From positions 1-18,025 of the forward strand of contig CAZXMB010000051.1 in assembly GCA_964641715.1 (NCBI GenBank): a stretch of 18,025 nt of DNA, read 5' to 3'. The translations under genes were made by a program, and so were the position numbers. Origin of the DNA: CAZXMB01 sp964641715. Lineage in GTDB: Bacteria; Desulfobacterota; BSN033; UBA1163. Below are positions 1 through 7,644 of this stretch, in pieces. The notes below the pieces were generated by a model. The model was not told the origin of the DNA, did not search any database, and saw only the letters and a list, made by a program, of their open reading frames with translations. Each line of letters opens with the position of its first letter. Positions within the stretch are counted from its first letter, which is position 1.

Positions 1-96
1 AATGGTGGTGTGTGTTTCAATGGTAAGCCAGATGAATACTGCTGTACAGATCACCGTCCCCCAGATGAAAAAATTCCTTGCAGCCTTTTTTCCCAT
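1..96 (-). CDS. N-terminal fragment of membrane-anchored protein, possibly c-type cytochrome (partial)
   Basis: Reading leftward from an ATG at 96, the sequence encodes 32 residues without a stop and runs off the window edge. It starts MGKKAARNFF and continues with a hydrophobic stretch (about residues 9-25), which looks like an uncleaved signal anchor or signal peptide after a short basic N-terminus. An AAGGAG Shine-Dalgarno sequence lies about 9 nt upstream, which supports the start. The phrase after the hydrophobic stretch (WLTIETHT) resembles the beginnings of membrane-anchored cytochrome c proteins in Desulfobacterota, but no CxxCH motif is inside the window, so that identity is inferred. 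An FNR-type palindrome centred 78 bp upstream suggests control by redox or nitrogen oxides. Confidence 0.6.
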   Translation of the reverse strand, partial: MGKKAARNFFIWGTVICTAVFIWLTIETHTTI

Positions 97-167
97 AATG
101 GAGCTCCTTTCCACTCACCTGATGCAATTCTAAATATTAGATTTACCTTTAAGGGGGGTTAAATTCC

Positions 168-181
168 TTGACTTAAGTCAA
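168..181 (-). promoter_or_regulatory. FNR/HcpR-type palindrome upstream of the left-end membrane gene
   Basis: TTGACTTAAGTCAA is a perfect 14-bp palindrome. Read toward the gene at 96, it is followed by GGAAT, the same flank as the site at 14519. The half-site TTGAC matches the CRP/FNR-family TTGAY pattern. A -10 candidate at the class-II distance (positions 145-140) is only a weak TAAATC. The site lies between the end of comEA and the start of the partial gene, so it most likely serves the latter. Confidence 0.6.
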
Positions 182-211
182 ATTTCCCGGAGACATTTCC
201 AGTGTTAACGG

Positions 212-904
212 CTAAAGGTTTACGATGAAGTAAGCCTTAAATTCCTTAAATTTTTTCTCGCCGATCCCCTTCACATTCTTCAGTTCTTCCACCGATCGAA
301 ATCCCTTCCTTCTTTCCCGATAGGCTATCATCTCTTGGGCTAAAGATTCACCGATACCGGGGATCAGGCAGAGGTCTTCCACGGAGACCTGATTGAGGTC
401 GAGGGGGATGGAGAAAACGAGGAGCTTCTTAGCCTCCATTCTTCCAATTTTTATCTTGATCTCATCAGGTTTAGTCCTCTCCGCCCCTCCTTTGGCAGAG
501 GGAAGGGGAAGGGAGATTTGGGGAGATTCTTTCTGAACGGTCAGGAGAGTTCCGGTCTCCAAAATCCCTGGGGAAAGGGATTCGTCAAAGAGGGCATTTT
601 CTTTCAAGCCTCCGGCCTTTTCGATTGCTTTTTTGAGAGTCGGGGGATTCTTAAAAAGATAAACCCCTGGTTTTCGGACCTCTCCCGCAACCTCAATGAC
701 TATTTCTTCATAGACCTCTTCAGGAGGGAGAGCGGGGTGATAGTAAAATTTCAAGTAGAGAAGAAGGAGGATGAGAAAGGCCAATGCGAAGAGGATTTTT
801 TGTTGACCGGGAGAAAAAATTGATTGGGGAATGCGAATTGCGGAATGTGAATTGAAAAGAGAAATGAAATATATAATTTTTGTTTTAAATTTCGAATTCC
901 ACAT
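212..904 (-). CDS. comEA: ComEA-like SLBB and helix-hairpin-helix DNA-binding membrane protein
   Basis: The 230-residue reading frame has one transmembrane helix (about residues 37-55), an SLBB-type segment (about 68-125, with EVAGEVRKPGVY) and a C-terminal tandem helix-hairpin-helix region (about 165-228, with LIPGIG and VKGIG). This is the order in ComEA, the double-stranded-DNA receptor of competence; short HhH proteins of this kind are also common where competence is unknown. The start is doubtful. The first 35 or so codons (including HSAIRIPQ) read through an intergenic repeat, and no Shine-Dalgarno precedes the ATG at 904, so the native start may be an internal TTG near the membrane helix. 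The linker LPLPSAKGG (near 481-515) looks like a translated C-rich repeat. It follows cimA by 17 nt, probably in the same transcript. Confidence 0.75.
   Translation of the reverse strand: MWNSKFKTKIIYFISLFNSHSAIRIPQSIFSPGQQKILFALAFLILLLLYLKFYYHPALPPEEVYEEIVIEVAGEVRKPGVYLFKNPPTLKKAIEKAGGLKENALFDESLSPGILETGTLLTVQKESPQISLPLPSAKGGAERTKPDEIKIKIGRMEAKKLLVFSIPLDLNQVSVEDLCLIPGIGESLAQEMIAYRERRKGFRSVEELKNVKGIGEKKFKEFKAYFIVNL
483..509. repeat. C-rich/G-rich hairpin repeat inside comEA
   Basis: On the plus strand, CCCCTCC is separated from GGGAAGGGG by TTTGGCAGA, forming an imperfect inverted repeat. It is read in frame as LPLPSAKGG in the ComEA-like protein. The same sequence type ends glmM (9015-9042, read as LPSKGGED) and flanks the intergenic region at 15215-15400. 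Confidence 0.5.
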
Positions 905-919
905 TCCGAAATCCGAAAT
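826..919. repeat. Dispersed GGAATTCCG-type intergenic repeat, copy 1
   Basis: Short words such as GGAATGCGAATTGCGGAATG on the left and TTCGAATTCCACATTCCG on the right make a degenerate inverted repeat around an AT-rich centre. Related tracts occur at 3773-3851, 8029-8051, 8224-8276, 16064-16131, 16358-16518 and 16895-16918. This copy supplies the predicted N-terminus of the ComEA-like protein. Confidence 0.65.
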
Positions 920-921
920 GA

Positions 922-2496
922 TTATTCTTCCTTAAGGAGTTTGTAGTCAATGGAGTCGACGAGGGCCTGCCAGCTTGCCTCGATGATATTTTCGGAAACC
1001 CCAACGGTTCCCCATTTTAATTCCCCATCTCCGGATTCGATCAATACCCTCGTCCGGGCGCCTGTCCCATCTTTGGTCGAGAGGATCCGGACTTTATAAT
1101 CCAGGAGTTTGACTTCTTTCAGCTCGGGATAGAACTTTTCCAGGGCTTTCCGTATAGCGTTATCCAGGGCATTGACCGGCCCGTTTCCCATCGCGGCCGT
1201 ATGTTCCACCCGGTCCCCCACACGGACCATGATCGTGGCTTCGGAGAAGGGAAGGCCCTCCTCCTCTTTCTTTTCGGCAATGACACGAAATCCCATCAAC
1301 TCGAAGAATTTCTTGTGCTGTCCCAAGGCCTTTTTGATAAGGATTTCAAAAGAGCCTTCCGCACCTTCAAACTGGAATCCTTCGTGTTCCAACCGTTTCA
1401 GATGGTCCAGAATTTTCCGGACATTGGGATTCCTGCTCTCTAAATCAATGCCAAATTCAGCCGCCTTGTAAAGGATATTCGATTCACCCGAGAGGTCTGA
1501 GATGAGGACCCTCTGGCGATTTCCAACCTGTTCGGGAGGGATATGTTCATAACTACTTGCGCTTTTCCGGATGGCACTGACATGGATCCCTCCCTTATGG
1601 GCAAAGGCGCTGTCTCCCACATAGGGAAGGTATCCGGGATGGGGAAGGTTTGCCAGTTCCGAAACGAAACGGGAGACCTCGGTGATCTTCCCGAGCCGGT
1701 CATCGGTGATACAATTGATCCCCATTTTAAGTTTGAGATCGGGAATGATGGAGCAGAGGTTCGCATTCCCGCATCGTTCCCCATAGCCATTGATCGTTCC
1801 CTGGACCAGAGAGACCCCTTGTCTTACGGAGAGAATCGTGTTGGCCACAGCCATTTCCGTATCATTATGGGCATGAATCCCAAGAGGGGTTTTGATCTTC
1901 GGCTTTACCTCCTGAAGAATGGACTGGATTTCATAGGGGAGAGTTCCCCCATTGGTGTCGCAGAGGACAATCCAGTCGGCTTTTGCCTCCTGAGCGGCCT
2001 GAAGGGTCTGAAGAGCATACCGGGGATTGTGTTTAAACCCATCGAAGAAATGTTCGGCATCGAAGATGACCTCCGGGACGCGGTCCTTGAGAAACCGGAT
2101 CGACCGGTGGATGATTTCAAGATTTTCATCAAGGGTGATCTGGAGGGCCTCGAGGGCATGCTTATCCCAGGACTTTCCGAAGATGGTAACGGTTTGGGTC
2201 CGGGCATCGATGAGGGACAGAAGGTTCACATCCTCTTCGGGTAAAATCCCTGACCGGCAGGTGCTCCCGAAGGCAACGACACGGGCCTGAGAGAGGGGGA
2301 TTGATTTGATCTCCCGGAAGAACTGGAGATCCTTTGGGTTGGAACCCGGCCATCCACCCTCGATATAATGGATTCCCAGCTCATCGAGCTTCCGGGCGAT
2401 TCGAATCTTATCCTCTGCAGAAAAGGTGATCCCTTCAGCCTGGGTCCCATCCCGGAGTGTGGTATCGTAGAGTTTTACGGGTACCATTTGCCTCAA
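922..2496 (-). CDS. cimA: (R)-citramalate synthase CimA
   Basis: This DRE-TIM enzyme condenses pyruvate and acetyl-CoA to (R)-citramalate, the first step of threonine-independent isoleucine synthesis. The HMGL-type barrel begins with VKLYDTTLRDGTQ and carries the HAHND metal-binding motif (about residues 208-212) and the NGYGERCGNA loop. A LeuA-type regulatory dimerisation domain occupies roughly the last 130 residues. The overall pattern fits the CimA/2-isopropylmalate synthase-related type better than LeuA or NifV, and this assignment is fairly secure. The frame is open from a TTG at 2520, which overlaps the lysC stop. However, a strong GGGAGG at about 2507-2512 lies 10 nt before an in-frame TTG at 2496, so I chose that start; an ATG at 2487 is the other option. 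The gene is in an operon with lysC. Confidence 0.88.
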   Translation of the reverse strand: MRQMVPVKLYDTTLRDGTQAEGITFSAEDKIRIARKLDELGIHYIEGGWPGSNPKDLQFFREIKSIPLSQARVVAFGSTCRSGILPEEDVNLLSLIDARTQTVTIFGKSWDKHALEALQITLDENLEIIHRSIRFLKDRVPEVIFDAEHFFDGFKHNPRYALQTLQAAQEAKADWIVLCDTNGGTLPYEIQSILQEVKPKIKTPLGIHAHNDTEMAVANTILSVRQGVSLVQGTINGYGERCGNANLCSIIPDLKLKMGINCITDDRLGKITEVSRFVSELANLPHPGYLPYVGDSAFAHKGGIHVSAIRKSASSYEHIPPEQVGNRQRVLISDLSGESNILYKAAEFGIDLESRNPNVRKILDHLKRLEHEGFQFEGAEGSFEILIKKALGQHKKFFELMGFRVIAEKKEEEGLPFSEATIMVRVGDRVEHTAAMGNGPVNALDNAIRKALEKFYPELKEVKLLDYKVRILSTKDGTGARTRVLIESGDGELKWGTVGVSENIIEASWQALVDSIDYKLLKEE

Positions 2497-2516
2497 AACT
2501 ATTTTACCTCCCTCCC

Positions 2517-3755
2517 TCAATTCTCTTCGGTGGACGTTGTTTTATCGAGTCCAAAGGCATCATGGAGGGCCCGGACTGCCAACTCCGTATATTTGGAATC
2601 GATGATACAGGAGATTTTAATCTCGGAGGTGGAGATCATCTGGATATTAATGCCCTCCTTGGCCAGGGCGGAGAACATCTGGGTGGCCACATTGGAATGG
2701 CTTCTCATTCCAACCCCGATAATCGAAACCTTGGCAATGTTTTCATCGGAGAGGATCTCTTTCCCCCCGATCCCTTTGATATTCCCCTTTAAAATCTGAA
2801 GGGTCTTTTTGAAATCGGATTGGGGGACCGTGAATGCCAGGTCCGCGCACCCCTTTTCCGTACTCGAGGTCTGGATGATCATATCCACAACGATATTGGC
2901 ATCGGCAATGGGCTTAAACAATCTGGCAGCCACTCCGGGGAGATCGGGGACCCCCATGATCTCAATCTTTGCTTCATTCTTATTGTACGTCACACCGGAA
3001 ACGACAACCTTTTCCATTTCTTCATCCTCCCTGCAAACGATGGTCCCCGGATTATCATTGAACGAGGATCTCACATGGATGGGGACATTATATTTTTTGG
3101 CAAACTCTACCGAGCGAATCTGGAGCACCTTCGCCCCCAGACTGGCCATCTCAAGCATCTCGTCATAGGAGATCCTGGATAATTTTCTTGCCCTGGGATA
3201 GACGTTGGGATCCGTTGTATAGACCCCATCCACATCGGTATAGATCTCACAGACATCCGCTTTTAAGGCCGAGGCCACAGCGACCGCCGTCGTATCCGAT
3301 CCTCCCCGGCCCAGGGTGGTGATGTTTTCCTCCTCATCGACCCCCTGGAATCCGGCCACCACGACGACCCGGCCATTTTTTAAATCCTCCAGCATCTTCT
3401 CAGACTCTATCCCTGTGATGCGGGCCTTACCAAAGGCGCTATCAGTAGCGATCTTGATTTGAAACCCCAAATAGGATTTTGCATCGACTCCCATCGATTT
3501 GAGGGCGATGGTAAGAAGGGCGATGGAAACCTGTTCCCCGGTGGAGACCAGGACATCAAGCTCCCTCTCGTCCGGAGACGAAGTGACCTGCTGGGCAAGG
3601 CGAATCAATTTGTTTGTCTCTCCGGCCATCGCTGAAACCACCACAACCACCTGATGACCCTGATTTTTGGCATGGATGACCCGTCGGGCCACATTTTTAA
3701 TCCGCTCGATATCTCCGACAGAAGTTCCTCCATATTTTTGAACCATCAGCGCCAT
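2517..3755 (-). CDS. lysC: Aspartate kinase with two C-terminal ACT domains
   Basis: The 412-residue enzyme phosphorylates aspartate, the entry to lysine, threonine and methionine synthesis. The N-terminal amino-acid kinase domain opens with KYGGTSVGD (residues 7-15), contains GRGGSDTTA, and ends near residue 235. Two ACT domains follow, starting near KVVVSGVTYNKNEAKI and VSIIGVGMRSH, as expected for an allosterically inhibited monofunctional LysC. The ATG at 3755 has GGGAGG 7-8 nt upstream, so the start is secure. A second strong ribosome-binding site inside the gene precedes Met247, exactly at the ACT region, as in enzymes made as alpha and beta chains. The gene lies between tsaE and cimA. 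Joining aspartate kinase to citramalate synthase in one operon fits branched-chain and aspartate-family supply. Confidence 0.95.
   Translation of the reverse strand: MALMVQKYGGTSVGDIERIKNVARRVIHAKNQGHQVVVVVSAMAGETNKLIRLAQQVTSSPDERELDVLVSTGEQVSIALLTIALKSMGVDAKSYLGFQIKIATDSAFGKARITGIESEKMLEDLKNGRVVVVAGFQGVDEEENITTLGRGGSDTTAVAVASALKADVCEIYTDVDGVYTTDPNVYPRARKLSRISYDEMLEMASLGAKVLQIRSVEFAKKYNVPIHVRSSFNDNPGTIVCREDEEMEKVVVSGVTYNKNEAKIEIMGVPDLPGVAARLFKPIADANIVVDMIIQTSSTEKGCADLAFTVPQSDFKKTLQILKGNIKGIGGKEILSDENIAKVSIIGVGMRSHSNVATQMFSALAKEGINIQMISTSEIKISCIIDSKYTELAVRALHDAFGLDKTTSTEEN
3015..3031 (-). promoter_or_regulatory. Internal Shine-Dalgarno and ATG for a possible LysC beta chain
   Basis: Within lysC, GGGAGG (3031-3026) is followed after 8 nt by an in-frame ATG (3017-3015) encoding Met247. 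The product would be a 166-residue ACT-only polypeptide ending at 2517. Internal in-frame starts at this place are established for the alpha/beta aspartokinases of Bacillus subtilis and Corynebacterium. Use here is inferred from the sequence only. Confidence 0.55.
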
Positions 3756-3772
3756 CCCATCACCTCCCTATT

Positions 3773-3851
3773 CATTTCGGAATACGGATTGAGGAATGCG
3801 GGATGAAAACTCCCTAAAGTTAAGAAATTGAGAAATCCGCAATCCGAAATC
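3773..3851. repeat. Dispersed GGAATTCCG-type intergenic repeat, copy 2
   Basis: The tract between lysC and tsaE holds TTCGGAATACGGATTGAGG on one side and GAAATCCGCAATCCGAAAT on the other. It overlaps the 3' end of tsaE and encodes its last residues (FRIADFSIS) and stop. Confidence 0.65.
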
Positions 3852-4299
3852 TATTCATCAGTTCCTGAAACCGCTCCCCCTTCCCGACGATTTCGATGGA
3901 TCGAGAATGCTTTCCTGTATAATGGATGTGAATCCGGAGGGTCTCCTCCGGGAGAAGAGGAAGGATACGGTCTGCCCACTCAATGGCTGTAATCCCTTGG
4001 CCATGAAGATATTCCTCCAGGCCCAACCCTTCCGCTTCTCTCTCCCCATTCAATCGGAAAAGGTCGATATGATAAAAAGGGATCTTTCCTGAATACTCGT
4101 TAATCAGGGTAAAAGAGGGACTCGTGATATACTTGGAATTTTTTACCCCTGCTCCTTTGGCCAATCCTTTGATCAGCTGTGTTTTCCCCGCCCCTAATTC
4201 TCCCAATAAAGCAACGACATCCCCACGATGGAGGAGTTCTCCTATCCTTTTTCCGATCCGAATGGTTTCCGAGGTACTTTGGGTCTGCAGGACGAACAC
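3820..4299 (-). CDS. tsaE: tRNA threonylcarbamoyladenosine biosynthesis ATPase TsaE
   Basis: TsaE is the small P-loop ATPase that works with TsaD and TsaB to make t6A37 on ANN-decoding tRNAs in the cytoplasm. The 159-residue protein has a Walker A motif GELGAGKT (residues 33-40), the family phrase SPSFTLINEY, the YHIDLFRL segment and a late IEWADR motif, all typical. The start is a GTG at 4299 with only a weak upstream ribosome-binding site; the next gene upstream ends 41 nt away. The last nine or so residues (FRIADFSIS) lie past the normal end of the family and are translated from a dispersed intergenic repeat, so the original stop codon seems to have been lost or replaced. Identity is secure; the tail is probably neutral. 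Confidence 0.93.
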   Translation of the reverse strand: MFVLQTQSTSETIRIGKRIGELLHRGDVVALLGELGAGKTQLIKGLAKGAGVKNSKYITSPSFTLINEYSGKIPFYHIDLFRLNGEREAEGLGLEEYLHGQGITAIEWADRILPLLPEETLRIHIHYTGKHSRSIEIVGKGERFQELMNRFRIADFSIS

Positions 4300-4339
4300 G
4301 TTTAACCGCTATGAGCGTTGCGCTGAGCGTCTCTCAAGA

Positions 4340-4813
4340 CTAAGCTTTATATTTAAAATCCTCCGGATTAAGATTTTCCAGCCATTCTTTCAATTGATCG
4401 CCTTCCTTTTCCAGATCAATGGTCCTGGCCTTTTCAATGACGTTTTCTGAGACAAAGATGGGGGCATTAACCGCCAGGGCGATGGCGATCGCATCGCTGG
4501 GACGGGAGTCGATCACGATCTCCTCTCCCCTCCGGTCGAGGTAGATCAGGGCATAATAGGTATTTTCCTTCAGGTCATTGACCACAATCTTGATGACCTG
4601 AGATTCGAGATCCTTCAAGATGTTATGGATCAGATCATGGGTCATCGGGCGATGGGAGCCTATCTTCTTGAGCTTCATGGCAATGGCATTGGCCTCAAAA
4701 GGCCCGATCCAGATGGGAAGCCCTGTTTTGTTGGCGAGATCCATCAGGAGGACAACGAATCCATTGGTGGTGGAATCGAATGTCAAAAATTTTACCTTCA
4801 TTTCAACCAGCAT
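4340..4813 (-). CDS. DUF151 bifunctional nuclease-family protein
   Basis: The protein matches the DUF151 (bifunctional nuclease, BFN) family, described as having RNase and DNase activity in plants and present widely in bacteria, where its role is unclear. Visible hallmarks are the opening LVEMKVKFLTFDS, the central PIWIGPFEANAIAMKL, and the conserved IDSRPSDAIAIAL near residue 105-117. The reading frame extends upstream to 4900, but that part overlaps the preceding gene and has no family similarity. The ATG at 4813 has AAAGGAG about 7 nt upstream and gives 157 residues, close to the usual family size. It sits 20 nt after the eRF1-like gene and before tsaE, so it is probably co-transcribed with both. 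Confidence 0.88.
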   Translation of the reverse strand: MLVEMKVKFLTFDSTTNGFVVLLMDLANKTGLPIWIGPFEANAIAMKLKKIGSHRPMTHDLIHNILKDLESQVIKIVVNDLKENTYYALIYLDRRGEEIVIDSRPSDAIAIALAVNAPIFVSENVIEKARTIDLEKEGDQLKEWLENLNPEDFKYKA

Positions 4814-4833
4814 CCCCGTGCTCCTTTCCTCTT

Positions 4834-5979
4834 TTACCGAAATCGCAAGGAAACCCCAACCCCCTCGCACTCTTTCAAGATGGAATTCTCGTCGATCCAT
4901 TTGACTTCTCCATCCTGTCGGAGAACAGATCGCATCATCTCTTCACCCAAGTTCGCCGCTTTCATCTTTCCTTTACACAGGGGGCAGGGGAGAAAGGGCT
5001 GGCCTGCCAATGCAATGGGGATGAGAAAACCGCACTGTCCGCACCTACCGCCCGGAAGGGAAAAGGAGCTCAGGAGGAAAAGGGTCTGGATCTGTCCGTT
5101 CTTCAAGGCCTCCAGGGTACCGTTGAGGCCGAAGGTGGCCAATCCCCCCCGGGGGGTTCTTTCCTTCAACTCCTGGATCTGGCGGGAGGATTCCTCCTTT
5201 TCCATCTGAAAGAGGCGATCGAAAATCCGTCTCAACACCCTGGATCGTTCCTCGGAGAGATCCGCGGAGAAGATGTCTGTAATGTGATGCTTCACCCTGT
5301 CCGGAAGGAAATGTTTAAAGTTGGCAATAATCCGATCCTGGCCGATGAGGACCACACTTTTCCACTTTCCCGAATCGAAGAGACCGGTAAGCTGGTCTGC
5401 CACTTCCTTATGGTGTTTATCCATATGATCCTTGATATGGCGTTGATATCTCATCTGAGCCCAGCCCCCCTGGTCGTGCCGGCCCGGGACATAACTCTCG
5501 ATGGAGGATTCCGTGATCAATCCCTCTAAAGATATTTCGAATAATCTGGCAGAATCGGTATCCACCATCACGGCCAGGGTGCTTTGATATTGTGAGGAGA
5601 GCCGGACCAGGGGCTTCAGGGCGGGGAGGCTGGAGAGGACGAATTCATTCTCAAAAGGGATAATGGAAGGGTAGGTGAGGAATGTTTGGGTCGCGCTTCG
5701 GGAGAAGATGGCGATACCATTGACCCCTTCTTCAATGTCGCGGCGGACCAGTCCTTCCGCATATCTTTCAATTCGTTTCTGGTCCTCAAGATAAATTTCC
5801 ATCCAGTCTTCTTTTCCCTTCAGCCGGTCAAATCCTTTCTTCAGCTCGTTTTTCGTGAAGAGGCGAATGCGCTCCCGTTGATGTTCGTCATCCCATTTCG
5901 TATTGAGATAAAGAGAACAAAATGGATAAGGCCCTTCCTCCATACGGGCTAACTTTTTGATCTCATTTCTCATGTCCAT
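4834..5979 (-). CDS. Bacterial eRF1-like (baeRF/VLRF1 superfamily) protein with C-terminal zinc ribbon
   Basis: The 381-residue protein has the layout of the bacterial archaeo-eukaryotic release-factor-like families. An N-terminal region begins with FCSLYLNTK. A central domain has DTDSARLFEISLEG followed by GGWAQMRYQRH (residues 171-181), which occupies the place of the catalytic GGQ loop. A domain-3-like part near residues 280-305 (GLNGTLEALKNGQIQTLFLL) is followed by a zinc ribbon with C313-x2-C316 and C332-x2-C335. These families are predicted to act on peptidyl-tRNA or ribosomes, by analogy with Vms1/ANKZF1; function in bacteria is mostly unproven. Here the loop reads GG-W-A-Q rather than GGQ. 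The ATG at 5979 has GAGGGG 8 nt upstream. It lies between nnrD and the DUF151 gene; no functional link to them is evident. Confidence 0.75.
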   Translation of the reverse strand: MDMRNEIKKLARMEEGPYPFCSLYLNTKWDDEHQRERIRLFTKNELKKGFDRLKGKEDWMEIYLEDQKRIERYAEGLVRRDIEEGVNGIAIFSRSATQTFLTYPSIIPFENEFVLSSLPALKPLVRLSSQYQSTLAVMVDTDSARLFEISLEGLITESSIESYVPGRHDQGGWAQMRYQRHIKDHMDKHHKEVADQLTGLFDSGKWKSVVLIGQDRIIANFKHFLPDRVKHHITDIFSADLSEERSRVLRRIFDRLFQMEKEESSRQIQELKERTPRGGLATFGLNGTLEALKNGQIQTLFLLSSFSLPGGRCGQCGFLIPIALAGQPFLPCPLCKGKMKAANLGEEMMRSVLRQDGEVKWIDENSILKECEGVGVSLRFR

Positions 5980-6033
5980 ATGAAAATCCCCTCAGAGGTA
6001 TAGAGTAAGGGTTTGAGGATTCGAGGAACCGGG

Positions 6034-6052
6034 CCTGTCCAAGAGGGACAGG
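6034..6052. repeat. Short hairpin between nnrD and the eRF1-like gene
   Basis: CCTGTCC and GGACAGG form a perfect 7-bp stem around AAGAG in the 114-nt gap 5980-6093. On the minus (transcribed) strand no U-run follows, so it is not a typical intrinsic terminator. It may be an mRNA processing or stabilising hairpin or a repeat remnant. Confidence 0.45.
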
Positions 6053-6093
6053 GTTTAAGTTTCGGTTAATCTTAAATGAAGATCAGGCGAAAA

Positions 6094-7644
6094 TCAAACT
6101 CCCCCCTGGAGAAGCAGGGGGATCTTTTTGATGAGATCGGTTGCCACCAGAGATTTTTCACCCAGCTCCCGGGCCACCTCATCGCCGGCTAATCCATGAA
6201 GAAAGACGGAGGCCTGAAGGGAGGGGAGGATGTCAAATCCCTGGCAGAGAAGACCGCCGATCATTCCGCTGAGGACATCCCCTGTTCCTCCAGTGGCTAA
6301 CCCTGAATTGCCGGTTGGGTTGATGTAGGTCTCCCCCCTGGGAGTGACGATCAGTGTGCGATAACCCTTCAGGGCGAGATAGACATGATTGACCTGGGAG
6401 AAGCTCCTGCTGACTCCGATTCGATTCTCCTGGATCTCTTTGACGGTTCCTCGAATCAGCCTTGCCATCTCTCCGGGATGGGGAGTGAGGATGAGGGACC
6501 GATTGGTCGCCGGTAGAAATTTAGCCTGGGTGGCCAGGGCATTTAGCCCATCGGCGTCGATAACGAGAGGAATATCCAATGCCTTGACCAATTTGAGAAT
6601 GAGGGTCTGAGTTTCCTTATATGTCCCAAGGCCCGGTCCGATCACGACGGCCCTCTTGTTTTCACAGAGACGGAGAATGGAGGAATAGGCCCTGAGGCTG
6701 AGGGTCTGTTTGGGGGTTTCGGGAAGAGGTTCGGTCATCACCTCGGTCAACTTCATCTCCATGATCGGGTTCAAACTCTTTGGAATGGCCAAGGTGACAA
6801 GGCCCGCTCCCATCCGGAGTGCGGCTTCACAGACCATGGCGGCTGCCCCGGTCTTTCCCACCGAACCCGCAATGACCAATAGATGACCGTAATCCCCTTT
6901 ATGAGTATCGGGGCGTCTGGGGACGGAGAGCCATTTTCTGATCTCCTCTCTTTCCAGGAGATAGGTCTGGATCTTCTCCTCTTCTACCAGGTTTCTGGGG
7001 ATACCGATATCGATGACTTTCAGGGTGCCCACATAATCCACTCCCGGAGAGATCAGTAGCCCCAATTTGGGTAGACCGAAGGTAAGGGTGAGGGTGGCAC
7101 GGACAGCGGTTCCGAAAGGTTTCCCGGTGTCCGCGTTCAAACCCGAAGGGATATCAATAGCCGCAATGGGCTGGTGAAGGGTGTTGAGATGATCGATGAC
7201 CTCCCGATAATATCCCCTGACTTCGGCATCGAGACCCGTACCGAAAATGGCATCGATCAGAAGGTCCGCCCTTTCGAAATCTTTTTTCACTTTTTGATAG
7301 TCTTTGGAAGAGGGAACCGAAAGGATCTCCCCTTTCATCCGATGAAAAATGTAGTAATTGGTCTCAGCATCCCCCCGGAGGGCTTTTGGTTCAGTGAGGA
7401 GGAAGACTTTCACCGGGACCCCGCAGTTGGTCAGGTGCCGGGCGATCACAAACCCATCTCCGCCATTATTTCCTTTCCCTGCCACAATGGCCACTTTCTT
7501 CTTCTGGAGGTCGGGAAAGGCCTTGAGGATTTCCTCCGCCGCTCCTCTTCCCGCATTCTCCATGAGGACGATCCCGGGGATCCGATAGGTCTCAATGGCT
7601 TTTCGATCCAGCTCTTGCATTTGCTCAGCAGTTGCTACCTTCAT
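6094..7644 (-). CDS. nnrD: Bifunctional NAD(P)H-hydrate epimerase and ADP-dependent dehydratase (YjeF type)
   Basis: The 516-residue protein repairs hydrated NAD(P)H (NADHX/NADPHX). The N-terminal YjeF epimerase domain (residues 1 to about 215) has EQMQELDRKAIE, GKGNNGGDG (57-65) and DAIFGTGL. The C-terminal ribokinase-like dehydratase domain (about 235-512) has HKGDYGHLLVIAGS, VIGPGLGT, LTPHPGEMARL and the signature NSGLATGGTGDVLSG. Length matches the E. coli fusion enzyme. The ATG at 7644 lies inside the end of acpS (20-nt overlap) and has GAGGG upstream, so translation is probably coupled to acpS. The pairing acpS-nnrD is common in bacteria. Identity is very secure. Confidence 0.95.
   Translation of the reverse strand: MKVATAEQMQELDRKAIETYRIPGIVLMENAGRGAAEEILKAFPDLQKKKVAIVAGKGNNGGDGFVIARHLTNCGVPVKVFLLTEPKALRGDAETNYYIFHRMKGEILSVPSSKDYQKVKKDFERADLLIDAIFGTGLDAEVRGYYREVIDHLNTLHQPIAAIDIPSGLNADTGKPFGTAVRATLTLTFGLPKLGLLISPGVDYVGTLKVIDIGIPRNLVEEEKIQTYLLEREEIRKWLSVPRRPDTHKGDYGHLLVIAGSVGKTGAAAMVCEAALRMGAGLVTLAIPKSLNPIMEMKLTEVMTEPLPETPKQTLSLRAYSSILRLCENKRAVVIGPGLGTYKETQTLILKLVKALDIPLVIDADGLNALATQAKFLPATNRSLILTPHPGEMARLIRGTVKEIQENRIGVSRSFSQVNHVYLALKGYRTLIVTPRGETYINPTGNSGLATGGTGDVLSGMIGGLLCQGFDILPSLQASVFLHGLAGDEVARELGEKSLVATDLIKKIPLLLQGGV

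Noticed and set aside
1543..2244. 233-codon plus-strand ORF
   Set aside because: It lies wholly antisense to cimA, has no family resemblance and no ribosome-binding site; it is a shadow of cimA codon usage.
4303..4335. AACCGCTATGAGCGTT near-palindrome and GAGCGT direct repeat between the DUF151 gene and tsaE
   Set aside because: Short and imperfect in a 40-nt gap; it could be chance, and no regulatory family match is evident.
4814..4900. Extended N-terminus of the DUF151 protein
   Set aside because: It overlaps the end of the upstream gene; the ATG at 4813 has the ribosome-binding site and gives the family length.
4780..5529. 249-codon plus-strand ORF
   Set aside because: Antisense to the eRF1-like gene, with no recognisable domain or start signals.
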